Shown one piece after another: positions 36,665 to 49,404 of a DNA stretch of 64,000 bases (its first letter is position 1; every line of letters begins with the position of its first letter). The translations under genes were made by a program, and so were the position numbers. This DNA is from Siphonodentalium dalli (taxonomy: Eukaryota; Mollusca; Scaphopoda; Gadilida; Siphonodentaliidae). Under the pieces are notes generated by a model, which searched no databases, was not told where the DNA came from, and worked only from the letters and a program-made list of their open reading frames with translations. The DNA lies in contig CP136069.1 in NCBI GenBank assembly GCA_032622095.1, positions 107,724,278 through 107,788,277 on the forward strand. Reading direction: 5' to 3'.

Positions 36665-37439
36665 TGAACAAATTGATAATCAACTTGTCATGAAAAATTA
36701 AATATTTAGCATAAGGACACCGGTGCCACAGATATATTTGGTATGAGCATACGGCTTTCTCTTGAAATCATTTTAATTTGAATGTTCGCTAAAAGGAACT
36801 TCACTCACCAAATAGTTTTATTTACTAATTAGTATTGATTGGGTAAACATTGTGATAATTTGTATGATAATGTGGATCAAAGTATTGTTACTCAGAGGTA
36901 TTGTAAATCAGTATTCATTAGTGTGTCAGCAGTATGTATCTGTGCGTGATATTAATTAATTGAGTTAGGCATGTGTGAGTGAACTGTAAGGTGTGAAAGG
37001 TTATTGTGGACTGTAAGGAAGCACTTGTGAATAGAACTGAGCAAGAGCAAGTCAACTTTTCACATTGTATTTTGCTAATGATACGATAGCCACATTGTTT
37101 CACAAGAATGCCCCACCACTCAAGTGTAATCCGTGGTTCCTATATGTACATTAACATACATGTGTACATACTATTACCAATGCACAGTGTATATACGCAC
37201 CGGTAGAGGTATCAGTGTAGCACAGTTCTGAGACAACCAAATTACAGCAGCCAAATCATTCTTGTGATATACAGTGATTGCCATTGAAAAGATATTTTTT
37301 GTTAAGTGACCAATGTTATTCATTTGCTTAACAGGCAGACGAGGACAAATTTTATGTCACCATTTGAAATGTTCATTTGATTCAGCTTCTATTCTATCCA
37401 GTAAAGTGTTATAATTGTTCTATGTGTGACCCATGCAGT

Positions 37440-37800
37440 TTTGAGTAATCTCATAAAAAATTGGTGTAAATTTCACGTAATTTTGAAATTTAAAGCATCC
37501 ATAAATATTTCGAATATAAATGGTGCTTAAATTGCACGTATATTTGAAATTTAATTTCATTTAAATGTCATGTATTTTCCATTAAATGTCTAGATTTATG
37601 GCAAATACGGATCATGCAAATTTCCATAAATTGGACATATACGTGGGATTTATGGACATGTAATTTCCACGTAAATGTGAAAGAACACGTGTCCATAAAT
37701 CGCACGTATATTTCATGGAAATTTACGTGATCCGTATGAACCATAAATCATTGAACTGAATATATGTGATGTTTACGTGAACTTAAAATTCAAATTTAGT
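37440..37800. repeat. hairpin-rich repeat with CCATAAAT/ACGTG words
   Basis: TACGGATCATGCAAATTTCC at 37608-37627 pairs with GGAAATTTACGTGATCCGTA at 37717-37736, and several ACGTG and CCATAAAT words lie between. It is likely a small non-autonomous element; ends were not resolved. Confidence 0.5.
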
Positions 37801-37996
37801 GCAGTGATAGTGCAGACATTTAGGGGAAGAAATAAACAGTACTTGAATTTGATTGAATGACTTAAATTTCCTGTAAAATTCTTTGTTTAGAATTTACAAA
37901 TCTACAAGATCAACCATATCTTCTGTCTGTCTCTTGAAACAGATATTTATTTGATAGACATGCATCAGCAATAAAACTAAGGGTTCGTAATATTAC

Positions 37997-38150
37997 CATC
38001 ATCATTATCTGCGGCTACATTATCTTGGTCATATCTGTCAGATTGTCGATCAAACCGATCAGATTGTCTGTCATCACGGTCTGACTGATGTCTGTCATCT
38101 CTATCAGACTGCTCATCATCAGCTCCAATTCCTGGCAAATCAACCTCAAC
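37997..38150 (-). CDS. UBR5: UBR5 E3 ubiquitin ligase, internal exon (acidic region)
   Basis: Third and last exon of the host gene visible here (154 bp). The acceptor is TTCATTTCAG before 38150, phase 0, and the likely donor is GATG|GTAATA at 37997/37996, phase 1. The peptide starts VEVDLPGIGADDEQ and goes into SDRDDRHQSDRDDRQSDRFD-type repeats, then DNVAADNDDG. In vertebrate UBR5, as I recall, the counterpart also starts with VEV and is an acidic low-complexity stretch that continues with SDMELDLL, so a phase-1 donor after DDG fits. Reading on gives a stop at 37977, so an alternative terminal exon is possible but less likely. The DRQSDR repeat looks lineage-specific. The next exon is not in the window. 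Confidence 0.85.
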
Positions 38151-38152
38151 CT

Positions 38153-38830
38153 GAAATGAAAGTGTCAATGACACTGTAGCTCAACATGAGAGGGAAACAC
38201 TTCATGTGTTACAGTCAATAGACTGACTAGGAATGCAGAAAGTTGAATGCCTATAAAGTAATACCAGATGTCAACATGAAGAGATACATATAAAGTAAAT
38301 TCCAAAATAGCTGCTGGCGGCCATGTTTCCAATGAAATTAAAAACCGAAGATCAATATGAAGTTTGGTGACGATCGGATGACGGATGTGGTCTATAGGTG
38401 TGCTAAATGATTAAGTCATACAAATAGTAAAATTCAAGATGATTGCCAGTGGCCATGTTTTTTTAACGAAATTCAAAAAAATGAGAGGACTCTCATCCAG
38501 TGGTCATCCCGAAGAACAATATGAAGTTTAGGGACACTCGAACAAGGGATGTGGTCTGTTGGGTGTGCCAAAGGATTTAGTCATACAAAGTGTAAAATCC
38601 AAGATGGCCTCTGGCAGCCATGTTTTCCAATGAAATTCGGAAAAAAATGGAGGCCCCATATAGCAGTCACCCAAAAAATCCATATGAAGTTTGGTGATGA
38701 TCGGATGAAGGATGTGGTCTGAAGGGTGTGCCAAATGATTTAGTCATGCAAAGAGTAAACTCCAAGATGGCTACATGCGGCCATGTTTTTCATTGAAAAA
38801 TGAAAATTTGATTATCAAATTATAGTTTTA
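38153..38830. repeat. AAGATGGCTGCTGG-type dispersed repeat, about 160-bp units
   Basis: It starts with ATGAAAGTGTCAATGACACTG within 5 nt of the UBR5 acceptor. It then has four units with CCAAGATGGC ... GGCCATGTTTT (about 38308, 38437, 38599, 38762) separated by GAAGTTTGGTGATGATCGGA. The same family is at 48200-48420 and 63626-64000. Confidence 0.7.
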
Positions 38831-39890
38831 TGAGTAACAAAGATTTATTCAAACCAGATGCCATTAGGATTCCATTCCAGCAATGTCCCTTTAATCGCTC
38901 GATGTAAATACGGAAGTACTGTTTCGTTATGCACATGCGAAACAAAAACTTCCTGAATATGGTCAATGATGCATCCCACAACGACGCAATTGGTGTTGAA
39001 ATGGGTAATTTTTTAGTAGGAGGACGTCAATGTAAACCCCATTTTAACATGCGGATTAAGACTGTGTGTACCGGTAGACCTATATGTTATGTCACTCGAT
39101 GTGAGGCAAAATTCGATGACATCACAAAACCAAGAACCCACAAATGTGAGTATTTGAAACCCATCCAAACTAATATGTGGTAGGAAATCAGAACAGCCGA
39201 CCCAAGTCGCTTCAAAGCTAAGCCCTGGGTCAATATGTTGTTTAATACACCAACAATTGAATTGTGCAGTTTCAGTTGTAATGCCTTTGATAGCCCTGTC
39301 ACCACCATGAGGCCATGAGCAGGTTGTGATAGGCTGTTGAAAAGCTTTTATCTGAAAGCCGTTGGCTGATATGGTGGCAACACCCTGCTCTGATTCTGAG
39401 ACAAAAGACCTGATAAAATTCCGAAGATGATAGGTCAGTGCAATCATTAGTTGAAAGAGTTGGGTATGTCAATACTGACGATGCCAACTTGGAGCAAGAA
39501 CTATTATTGTGCAAGTTGTCCGTTGAATATAAGTGAGGACCCGCGGTATCAACGGTATTGGTGGAAATGCATATGTGAACAGATTTGTCCTATCTATAGA
39601 TTGAGTATAATAACCGCCCAAGCTTGAGGTTGTGGTTTCCACGAACAACTATGAGCTCATTTCTTGTTCATCAATGATGTATGCAGATCGATCTTGGGAT
39701 TCTATCAAATTTGAAAGATCGCCTAGACTACCTGATCTAATTCCCATATGTGGGTCGATAATGATGATGACTGAAGTAATCTGCTACCTGGCAGTGAATT
39801 TGTTCCCTGCTACATGAGCTGTTGTATAGCCAGATGACAGAACCATACGAAACTTGTGTCACTTGACAAATAAACGTGGAGATAATAAAA

Positions 39891-42800
39891 ACAAGACAGT
39901 CAATGACTGTGGGGTCGCTCACCAGACTGCAAAGACTGATAAGACTGGGACTCTGGAGACCAAAACAGTGAGCACTTTTCATAATCACTTTAAAAGAAGT
40001 AGATTTAAACAGGATATGTGGCTAGAGAGACTTCAAGTATGTAGCTTGGTAAAAATCCACCTTGAAATTGCCAACTGTACACTACTGATCACCCCCCTCC
40101 TCCAGCTCAACAAGTCCCCTCCCGACCGGGATCCAGACTCCCAAGTCTTAGGTTGGAATTTCACAACCGACACCTCAAACTTTCTCAATTGTTGGAAATT
40201 TCCAATCTCACAAGCGCCTTTTTCTAAAACCATTTAAACATGTTTGAAGCCCAATTATCCATGGACCCAAAACACAATACATGTATGTCAGACCAATCAG
40301 TCAGGTGGTTCCAAGGTAGATGTTTTAATGAATTTGGTATTTCTATGATTTTATTGGACAAAAAAGTGTTAACTCCCCATAGACTGCCATTCCTTGACAG
40401 GTTGACCTCATTTTAACAAATCTGTATCTCAGTCACTAAAGGATCCTCCTGATTCCTCCATACTATATGTAAGCTAAATTGTCCAAAATCCCTTGAGAAG
40501 ACATTTTAAGAATTACTATAGAGACATATAGTTATGTCCCTGGTCCCACCCTTTTAACCTGGTGACCCCATCTGAATAAATTTGAATCCCAGACACCAAA
40601 GAACCCTTCATACATATCATAAATATCAGTCAAATAGACCTGATGGTCCTTGTGAAGGAAGCATATTAAGAGGGAAACTGTCCTTCGCTTGGCCCATATT
40701 TGACCAGGTGACCCCATTAAAAAAATCTGAATTGCAGTCAAGGAAGAACATTCCATTCTATATAAGCCAACTAGTTCTTGCAAACATATTTTAAGAATTA
40801 CTATGTAGTGAAATAGTTAAGTCTCTTGCTCTGCCCTTATTTGACTTTGTGATCCCATTTTCACAAATCTGATAAGGATAAAAATTAAGTTCCCCAGTTG
40901 AAGTTGGTGATATTCACCCATTGGGCACCTCATTTATGAATTTTATCTTCTGCAAATTAGGGGATATAGAAACTTCCTAGAAGGGAAATTTAACTAACAA
41001 TGTAAATTTGATACTATAGATACTTCCCAGAAGATGAGGCCTAAGCAGAATGAGGTCGTCAGAGGGTGAATTTGGTGATACTAGCCTGCTGTGCCGGATA
41101 GCATCACAAAAAGCGTGTCTGTTCCTACATTGTGTATGCCTGGCCTCAAGCAACACAATGTATTATACAACAAGCCTTGAAATAGTGTGATAGTGTGTCT
41201 GTCATTTGCAGAGTGAGGTCCCCAGAGGGTGAATTTAGTGACGCTAAATTCACCCTCTGGGGACCTCATTCTGATAAAGTCCTCAACTGCTATGGAAGAC
41301 CTAGAATAAAATTGAATTTCCCCAGTTGAAGTTGGTGATGTTCACCCATTGGGCCCCTCAATTATGAATTTTATCTTCTGCAAATTAGGGGATATAGAAA
41401 CTTCCTAGAAGGGAAATTTAACTAACAACAATGTAAATTTGATACTATAGATACTTCCCAGAAGATGAGGCGTAAGCAGAATGAGGTCCCCAAATGGTGA
41501 ATTTGGTGATGCTAGCCTTGAATCAAGCTTTGAAATAGTCTGTCTGTTATTTGCAGAATGAGGTACCCAGAGGGTGAATTTAGTGAGGCTATCCTGCACA
41601 GCGGGCTAGTATCACTAAATTCACCCTCTGGGGACCTCATTCTGATAAGGCCCTCAACTGCTATGGAAGACCTAGAATAAGATTGAAGTTCCCCAGTTGA
41701 AATTGGTGATGTTCACCCATTGGGCACCTCAATCATGAATTTTATCTTCTGCAAATTAAGGGATACAGAAACTTCCTAGAAGGGAAATTTAACTAACAAC
41801 AATGTAAACTTCCCAGAAGATGAGGCCTAAGCAGAATGAGATCTTGAGACTCTAGATACTTCCCAGAAGATGAGGCCTAAGCGGAATAAGGTTATCAGAG
41901 GGTGTATTTGGTTATGCTAGCCTGCTGTGTAGGATAGCGTCACTAAATTCATCCTCTGGGAACCTCATTCTGGCTCTGCCAGGCACTCTTTGAGAAAATG
42001 AAATTAATCTGATTTTAATGACCACTGAGTGATAATATAAACAACAAGGGTGCTTCATTGATAACACCATTAATCTCATTTAAATTATGGATGACATGAA
42101 TACACTCCCTGGGGACTCTGTCTAAGGCTGCAGAATCTTTATCTCTCTATCTGCCTTGCCATGTCTATCAGTTCATAGGAGAGTTGCCTTGTAATGGGAA
42201 TTTAAATAAATATACTTTATTTACCTGTGAGTTAGGATATGAGATAGGGTGGAATGCTGTTGGTTGGGGGTGGGGTTCTGGGTCATGTGGGGGGTGATAT
42301 TTTTTGTTTGTATGTTAAATTGATCAAGGAGTTCCTGAATTTTTTATTATTTTTTGGGGAATTATGGCCCTGGCTCCACCACTATTTGACCCAGTGACCC
42401 CATTTGAACAAATCTGAACCCCAGTCATTCAATGACCCCACATACCAAATATAAACTAAATCGGCTTAATGGTTATTGACAAGAAGTTGTTATAAGAATT
42501 ACCAAGGAGGAATATAGTTATGGCCCTGGTTTCGCAACTGTTTGACACAGTGACCTCATTTGAACAAATATTAATGACAGTCACCTAGGGAAAATCCACC
42601 CCAAATATGATCAAAATGCAAAAATGTAATTTTTTGGTTTTTAGAGTTATGTCCCTGGCTCTGCCCCTAATTGACCCAGTGACCCAATTTGAACAAATCT
42701 GATTCCCAGTCACCCAAGGTCCCTCAGTACCAAATATAAGCTAATTCGGCCCAATATTTTTGTAGAAGAAGTCATTGTAAGAATTACTATGAGTTATGGC

Positions 42801-45629
42801 CCTGGTTTCTCAACTAATCGACCGGGTGACCTCATTTGAACAAATCTGAACACCAGTCACCCAAGGACCCTCCATACCAAATATTAGCTAAATCGGCACA
42901 ATGGTTATGGACAAGAAGTTGTTGTAAGAATTACTGTGGAGGAATAGAATTATGGCCCTGGTTTCGCAACTATTTGACCCAGTGACCTCATTTGAACAAA
43001 TCTGAATGAGAGTCACCTAGGGAACATCCACACCAAATATGAACCAATTTGGTATGATGGTTTCAGAGGAGAAGTTGTTTTTAAAAAAAGTTGACGGACG
43101 GACAGACAGACAGACGGACAGACGGACGGACGGACGACGGACGAGGAGTGATGACTATAGCTCCACCGGAGACTTCGTCTCAGGTGAGCTAAAAACACAA
43201 AGAGGGCACTATAAATGTGGTTTGATTGAGGCTAGACGATCTATTCAGTGTGTTTGAGATCTGATACGTCGGACGACAAGGTGTGATAATCTTATAAGTA
43301 TATAGTCAACGTCCTACCGGTATACTGTCATAAACTCAAGGTTAATTATTAGGTGACATGGATGTGATGTTGCCGACAACATGCTCTCTACAGATTTGGT
43401 AGCACGTGTCTATTTCAGAAGTAAGCATTTGAATGCCTATGTTTTGAGAATTGACTCACCAGTCTTCCATTAATTTTTAAAAGCCTGTCATTTAAGACTG
43501 ATTATGAAATAAGCTAGGATTATGACTTGTTGTCGCATCCGCCCTCCTTTGAACTGTTTGTTCATTGTTTAAACATTTGTTTATATTGTGATGTTCTGTT
43601 TTCTCTTGTTTAAATAAAAACAAAATTTACACTAATTTAAACTATTATTTGGTTTGAAATTACATTGACTACATCCGCCCATGTGGGCCTCCTTTTGGAA
43701 TTTACTGCCGGCCAGAATTTTCTTCACAATGAAAAATAAAGAGCGTTTGTGCGTGGTAAGGTATTTTTCGCCCCCGAACATTTTATGAACCTATGGGGCT
43801 TGTTACATGAGCCGGGATAACTCGGCTAGCCGAGTCAACTCGGTCTGCCAGGACAACTCGGTCGCGCTGTTACATGAGTCGAGACAACTCGGTCAACCGG
43901 GACTACTCGGTTGACGTGCACAAAACTAGCTGTCAATCACCGAGTCAGGGCGTAATGTGGGTGGTCATTAGATGTCACTCACATGACGCGAACATTGGCT
44001 GACATCATGAAAGTCACAACGAATCGTGTAACGTTCCATGTCTGGCCGGGATGACTCGCTGTTAGCATAGACTAAAAATCCTTCCTTCATCAATGCTGTT
44101 ACATGGACCAAGTTGTCCCGGCTAACAGAGTTGTCCCGGCTATTCAATTCAATTAAGTTTAGTCTGGTCGTCAATTATAGACATTACAGAAGAGTTGTAT
44201 ACATAAATACAATATATATGTGTGTGTGTGAGAGGGTGTGTGTGTGGTCATTACAGGCAGGGTTTCCGCTAGTGAAAAATAAATGGGTCCGGTCGGCGGG
44301 AGCAACCATGGTTCGCGCATGCATAAGAAAATGTTCCGTTTTACAACAACAGCGGAAACGCCAGTTCCATGCATCTGAGACACGGAGAAATACACATGCA
44401 CGCGTCATCAGCATGTCACATCTAATCGGCTAACGATGGACGGTAGCAAAGTTTTCCTACTGACACAATCACGACGGCGGACGTTGCCTTCAGAAACGAA
44501 TGAGGATGTCAATCAGTGTCCTTTTGTAAACGGTGCTCGCAAAAATGTGCATTCTCGGACTAAGCACCCAGCGTTTTTTTTAAAGGTGATTTACTGAAAT
44601 CTTAGGAATGTGGACAGACATGAAATCTTTGGTGCAATGTGGAGGCCAGTGCAACGGTCAAACTGGGATCAGAGTGCTACATCGCTAGTTAGGATATGAG
44701 ATAGGGTGGAATGCTGTTGGTTGGGGGTGGGGTTCTGGGTCATGTGGGGGGGTGATATTTTTTGTTTGTATGTTAAATTGATCAAGGAGTTCCTGAATTT
44801 TTTATTATTTTTTGGGGAATTATGGCCCTGGCTCCACCACTATTTGACCCAGTGACCCCATTTGAACAAATCTGAACCCCAGTCATTCAATGACCCCACA
44901 TACCAAATATAAACTAAATCGGCTTAATGGTTATTGACAAGAAGTCGTTATAAGAATTACCAAGGAGGAATATAGTTATGGCCCTGGTTTCGCAACTGTT
45001 TGACACAGTGACCTCATTTGAACAAATATTAATGACAGTCACCTAGGGAACATCCACCCCAAATATGATCAAAATGCAAAAATGTAATTTTTTGGTTTTT
45101 AGAGTTATGTCCCTGGCTCTGCCCCTAATTGACCCAGTGACCCAATTTGAACAAATCTGATTCCCAGTCACCCAAGGTCCCTCAGTACCAAATATAAGCT
45201 AATTCGACCCAACATTTTTGTAGAAGAAGTCATTGTAAGAATTACTATGAGTTATGGCCCTGGTTTCTCAACTAATTGACCGGGTGACCTCATTTGAACA
45301 AATCTGAACACCAGTCACCAAAGGACCCTCCATACCAAATATTAGCTAAATCGGCACAATGGTTATGGACAAGAAGTTGTTGTAAGAATTACTGTGGAGG
45401 AATAGAATTATGGCCCTGGTTTCGCAACTATTTGACCCAGTGACCTCATTTGAACAAATCTGAATGAGAGTCACCTAGGGAACATCCACACCAAATATGA
45501 ACCAATTTGATATGATGGTTTCAGAGGAGAAGATGTTTTTTTTAAAAGTTGACGGACAGACGGACGGACGACGGACGAGGAGTGATGACTATAGCTCCAC
45601 CGGAGACTTTGTCTCAGGTGAGCTAAAAA
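39891..45629 (+). mobile_element. composite pearl-like (Helentron-type) copy, family B, with captured flank
   Basis: Three joined parts: a full family-B copy (39891-43194) nearly identical to 18858-22580 but lacking the piggyBac MITE; 1.49 kb (43195-44688) identical or nearly so to 22581-24074 or thereabouts, that is TTA-2 and hAT sequence downstream of the donor copy; and a second family-B 3' half (44689-45629) beginning TTAGGATATGAGATAGGG and ending GTGAGCTAA. Both outer ends are proper family-B termini. Confidence 0.8.
43797..44143. repeat. CCGGGACAACTCGG-type MITE, copy 4 (in captured segment)
   Basis: Virtually identical to copy 3 at 23184-23530, as part of the captured 1.49-kb segment. 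Confidence 0.8.
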
Positions 45630-48050
45630 GTAACATGCTCAAGACTGCAGTCATTTCTAGTAAGTGATATGCTGACATTTCTCCACTGGTGATCAGTTGT
45701 CTTGACCAACTTGTTGACCCAGATAACAACCCCATCTCAAAGTCTGAGATGGAGCAGTTATTAGTACGATCCTTGTTACCTGGATCGAAAGAGCGGTACC
45801 CTGTAAATGTTGTCAGATGCAATGTCGGATAGAGGCTTGGACAAAAATTTATTACATGCAGGCCTTAAAATCCAGAAAGTTTACGAGAATCAAATATACT
45901 TTCTATAGAGAAACAGCTGCTTTCACGAAAATCAAACTTAGAATCAAGATTCTGGTTGAATCAAGATTCTGGTTCTCGCCAGAATTTAAGCCCTGATCTG
46001 ATACAGAGGCATGCTTGTGGAAAGAAGATCATTCTGAAAATGCAACTGAATCGTTCGCATTCGGAAACATATTTGAGGTATGACATCAGTGCCTAGAGAT
46101 CATCCCGAGAAATCGAAGGTATTCCCGGGTTGTAACCTTCGGTTGAGTCAAAGAACACATATCATTTGCAGTGTGTGCGTTCATCCTTGTAACCAAAAAT
46201 ATACACGTATAAGCTATGTTTGTCCCAGGGTAGTTTGGGCATCAGAAGAATCTGATCATCCCTAGTCCAAAAATTTTCCCCAATATATACACATGAACAA
46301 ATGGCTTGTTTGAATTTATGACAAACTGACGCGGTCGAGTAATTAGTGCTTGATAATTTAAGCAGATCCAATCTTCCAGAAAGGCTGCCAGGCTGATACC
46401 TAAATTTTGAAAGAAGCCATTGTGATGAGACTATTTGGCAAATACTCGGGAACTCGTGTCTAACCCAAAGTAAAGTACTGAAAATTGGCATGATTTGTTT
46501 TGAAATCGATAACTTATATATCGACGATGTGTTCTGAAAATACCGGCACATGAAATATGTAACACTGACAATCAAGTGTTAGCGCAAGTAAAGCAAATTA
46601 TTGTGACCAGATCAATTGAAGCACCTCTGAGGTGTCCAGTTCAAAAAGGTGAACATTGAACTATATATTTAACGGTTCAGGTTCATTACCGGACGTATCT
46701 GTCCATTTTTGTTTTACTGGGAGCCACGGTGGTAAAACCCCGTTCTTCGAGATGTAACTGGTCCATTGTATTTAGCTGAACGACGCTGTCAATCTCTCGG
46801 GCCATCAATTGCCGACGATCATGTTCACTCGGTTGTTATGATTCCAGAAATTGAGGAATTCCAATTTGTAGCCCCAGGTCAGAGTGTCGAGTACCTTGAG
46901 TTAACCTTCCCCTACCAGCTTGTTGACAAGAGAAGGATGGTCTAGATCATTTAGATATTACTGTTGCCTAGAATTTGATTGGGATTTTATCAAGTAACCT
47001 TCATAGAAATACTAGTTCCTGATAGTGGAAGGTTAGAAGCATTGATGTTCATCAATGTCATCAAGTTCAGTGTCTGACAGAGAGCTCTGCAGATCGACAC
47101 AGAGCCCCAGCCGGATTCGACATACTAAAATTGACCTTGATTTGTTGAGCAGTCATCCTCTGGTGATCTCAGGAGCAATACATTCCAACAATTAACTACG
47201 TACATGTTGTTGGTATAATGGCATCACCATCTCTACATGTGGATTGTGTTGTATGCTGAAAATCAGCTGTTCAACAGAACGATATCCAGAAAGTTATAGA
47301 AGCACCCCTTCTACCCAAACGATCTAGAGTAGGCACTGTCTAAAATTCTTCTGTTTCATGTGCTCGGAAAATTAAACGCAACAGAGTTGTCGTTGCATGA
47401 AGTCACAGAAATAGGAGTCTTGGTCCTATTAATTGTAGGCTATGCACCAAAACTTCTGGCACGGAATCTATTGTGAAACTAGTTTCGTGCTGTCCTGTAT
47501 CATGCCAGATTGGGACATTTGGACGTACCCATTCAAATGTTAACGGTACGACAAATAATTCAGTGGCTGCATTATCCTCCGACATTTGTACCATACAACC
47601 ATTGATCTATACACGAAGAAGTTGACAGAGTCCTCAGTTCCTGTGTCATCCCCAAGGGAGGTAGTTTCATCTGTACTCAGGGGACTTGCAATTGTATCAG
47701 AGTCAGAATCGTCATTTCATCAGATATCTGCTCCCAAACATGAATGCTCAGAGTCGTCCTCATAGACCGGTTCTTCCCCAATTGAGTGACAGGCTCGTTT
47801 CATCACCGAGGGGAGAATTTCAGTTTTCAAATCTGAAGTGTGCTGTGACAATTAACTGTTGCGAAACATTCGTTAATTTTTGTCAGGGTTCAAGCAGTTC
47901 GAATTTTGTTCCGTTCCCTTATTAGCGTGTTAAAAACACTAAATCCGTTTCAGAATAACGGAGCAAGTCAAATTGCGATGTTTACTAGAGGCCGCGGAAA
48001 ATGAAGATGGTTTATCACGGGGAATCTCGTACCACGAGAGTTCATAGAAT
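45630..48050. other. interior of the unidentified inverted-repeat element, right part
   Basis: Fragmentary frames such as EIEEFQFVAPGQSVEYLEL (plus, near 46850-46910) suggest an old, heavily mutated coding region, but I cannot assign a family. Confidence 0.3.
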
Positions 48051-48199
48051 TCAGGAAGTTTTCGTTGTGCATGCGCATAACGAAACAGTACTTCCGTATT
48101 TACATCGAGCAATTAAAGAAATATGCTGGAATGGAATCCTAATGGTATCTGGTTTGAATAAGTCGTTACGAAATAAAATTGTTCAAATTCAATCTCTCA

Positions 48200-48420
48200 T
48201 CTAGAGGTGATCCTATATGTCTGTAAAATTTTCAAAACAATTCTCCAATAAATGAGGGCTGAAGACAGATTCAAATTTGAAATCTATGTTGGCTGCTGGA
48301 TCCCATCTAGAGATCAACCCGAAGATCCATTTGAAGTTTGGTGATGATCGGATGAGGGTGGAGGCCTGTAGGGTGTGCCGAAGGATTTAGTCATTATCCA
48401 AGATGGCTGCTGGCCAGGTG
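48200..48420. repeat. AAGATGGCTGCTGG-type repeat
   Basis: Carries GAAGTTTGGTGATGATCGGA (48331) and ATCCAAGATGGCTGCTGG (48397). It is the right flank of the array interrupted by the inverted-repeat element. Confidence 0.65.
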
Positions 48421-49404
48421 GAGGGGGGGGGGGTCTGCAAAAAACACAGGGGTGAAAAAAAAATTCTGCCCAACCTGGGACCCACCATCACCACCGTACT
48501 TGCAAAAAAAAATATTATTTCCTCCAACAAATTGGGGACCCACCCCCAACTCAGTTTGTCTGCTGACAATTGGAATATTTAGGCATCACCCTTGATGCTG
48601 ATTAACTTTGAAATTATATTAAAACGAGAGGCCGATCACTATCAGCAGATGTTTAACCCTACCTTGGAAAATAGCGATTAAATATTTTCATAAATCCTTA
48701 CACCAACCTTTTCAACAATTCATCACCTTACTATTAAGTTCACAAACGGCATAATACTTATTGGGCACCTTCCATATGAACTGAATGTGACATTAGATTT
48801 CAACCTATTAGGTCACTCCAAAACAGATATGTCTTGTAGAGTGATAAAGCTAATTAAGCTCAGTCCATAGTCAGACAGAAGCACAATAGTAGTTAAATTT
48901 AGTAAAATATGATTGATAATAATTGGATATAAAATATTTAAATGCATAATTGTGAGATAACTAGAGGTGAGATATGAGAATTGTCAGACTGAAAATGTAA
49001 GAGTCATTACGTTGGATAGCTACTGTATGTCTATGGAATGGGTGGGTTAATTTTCTTCTAAGCTTATCATTGGAAAGATACAAGTCTGTAAACAGCAGAA
49101 ATATAATTATAGCTAAGGTTCATATTTAAAAACCATTCAATCGTTACCAAAGTCTATACAGGTGAAGAATGTGTTATGATTAAACTTGATGTGATTATAA
49201 GAGTGATTGGGTGAAAAATGTTTATTTATCACATTGTGTCAACAGGACTGGTGGAGGATGTTAATATTTTAAAGCAAATAAACCAAATATCCCTCTGTAT
49301 GCAGGTTAGGGGTGTGTTATCATAAACTATGACATGAAATATAAACATAATCAATGACAAATATTTGAGTTATCAAATCAGATAGCAAGGGTTTAATTTT
49401 ACCC
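48421..49404. other. unassigned AT-rich sequence
   Basis: No gene seen. A G-run (48421-48431) is present. ACGAGAGGCCGATCAC near 48625 is shared with 31057, which points to another small dispersed repeat. Confidence 0.35.

Larger units (their letters stand above)
38835..48185. mobile_element. unidentified inverted-repeat element interrupted by a composite pearl copy
   Basis: About 110 bp at 38850-38960 (for example GATGCCATTAGGATTCCATT, TACGGAAGTACTGTTTCGTT) recur inverted at 48060-48170, so these are probably terminal inverted repeats. The element lies inside an AAGATGGCTGCTGG array, parts of which flank both sides. Without the 5.7-kb pearl composite, the interior is about 3.5 kb (38.96-39.89 and 45.63-48.05 kb). 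Fragmentary ORFs there (such as 39013-39447 minus and 46162-46575 minus) are not recognisable. The superfamily is unknown. Confidence 0.5.

Noticed and set aside
37977-37996. UBR5 stop codon at 37977, making this the terminal exon
   Set aside because: UBR5 must continue to the MLLE and HECT domains, and a GT donor in the expected phase lies at 37996, so the in-frame stop is most likely intronic.
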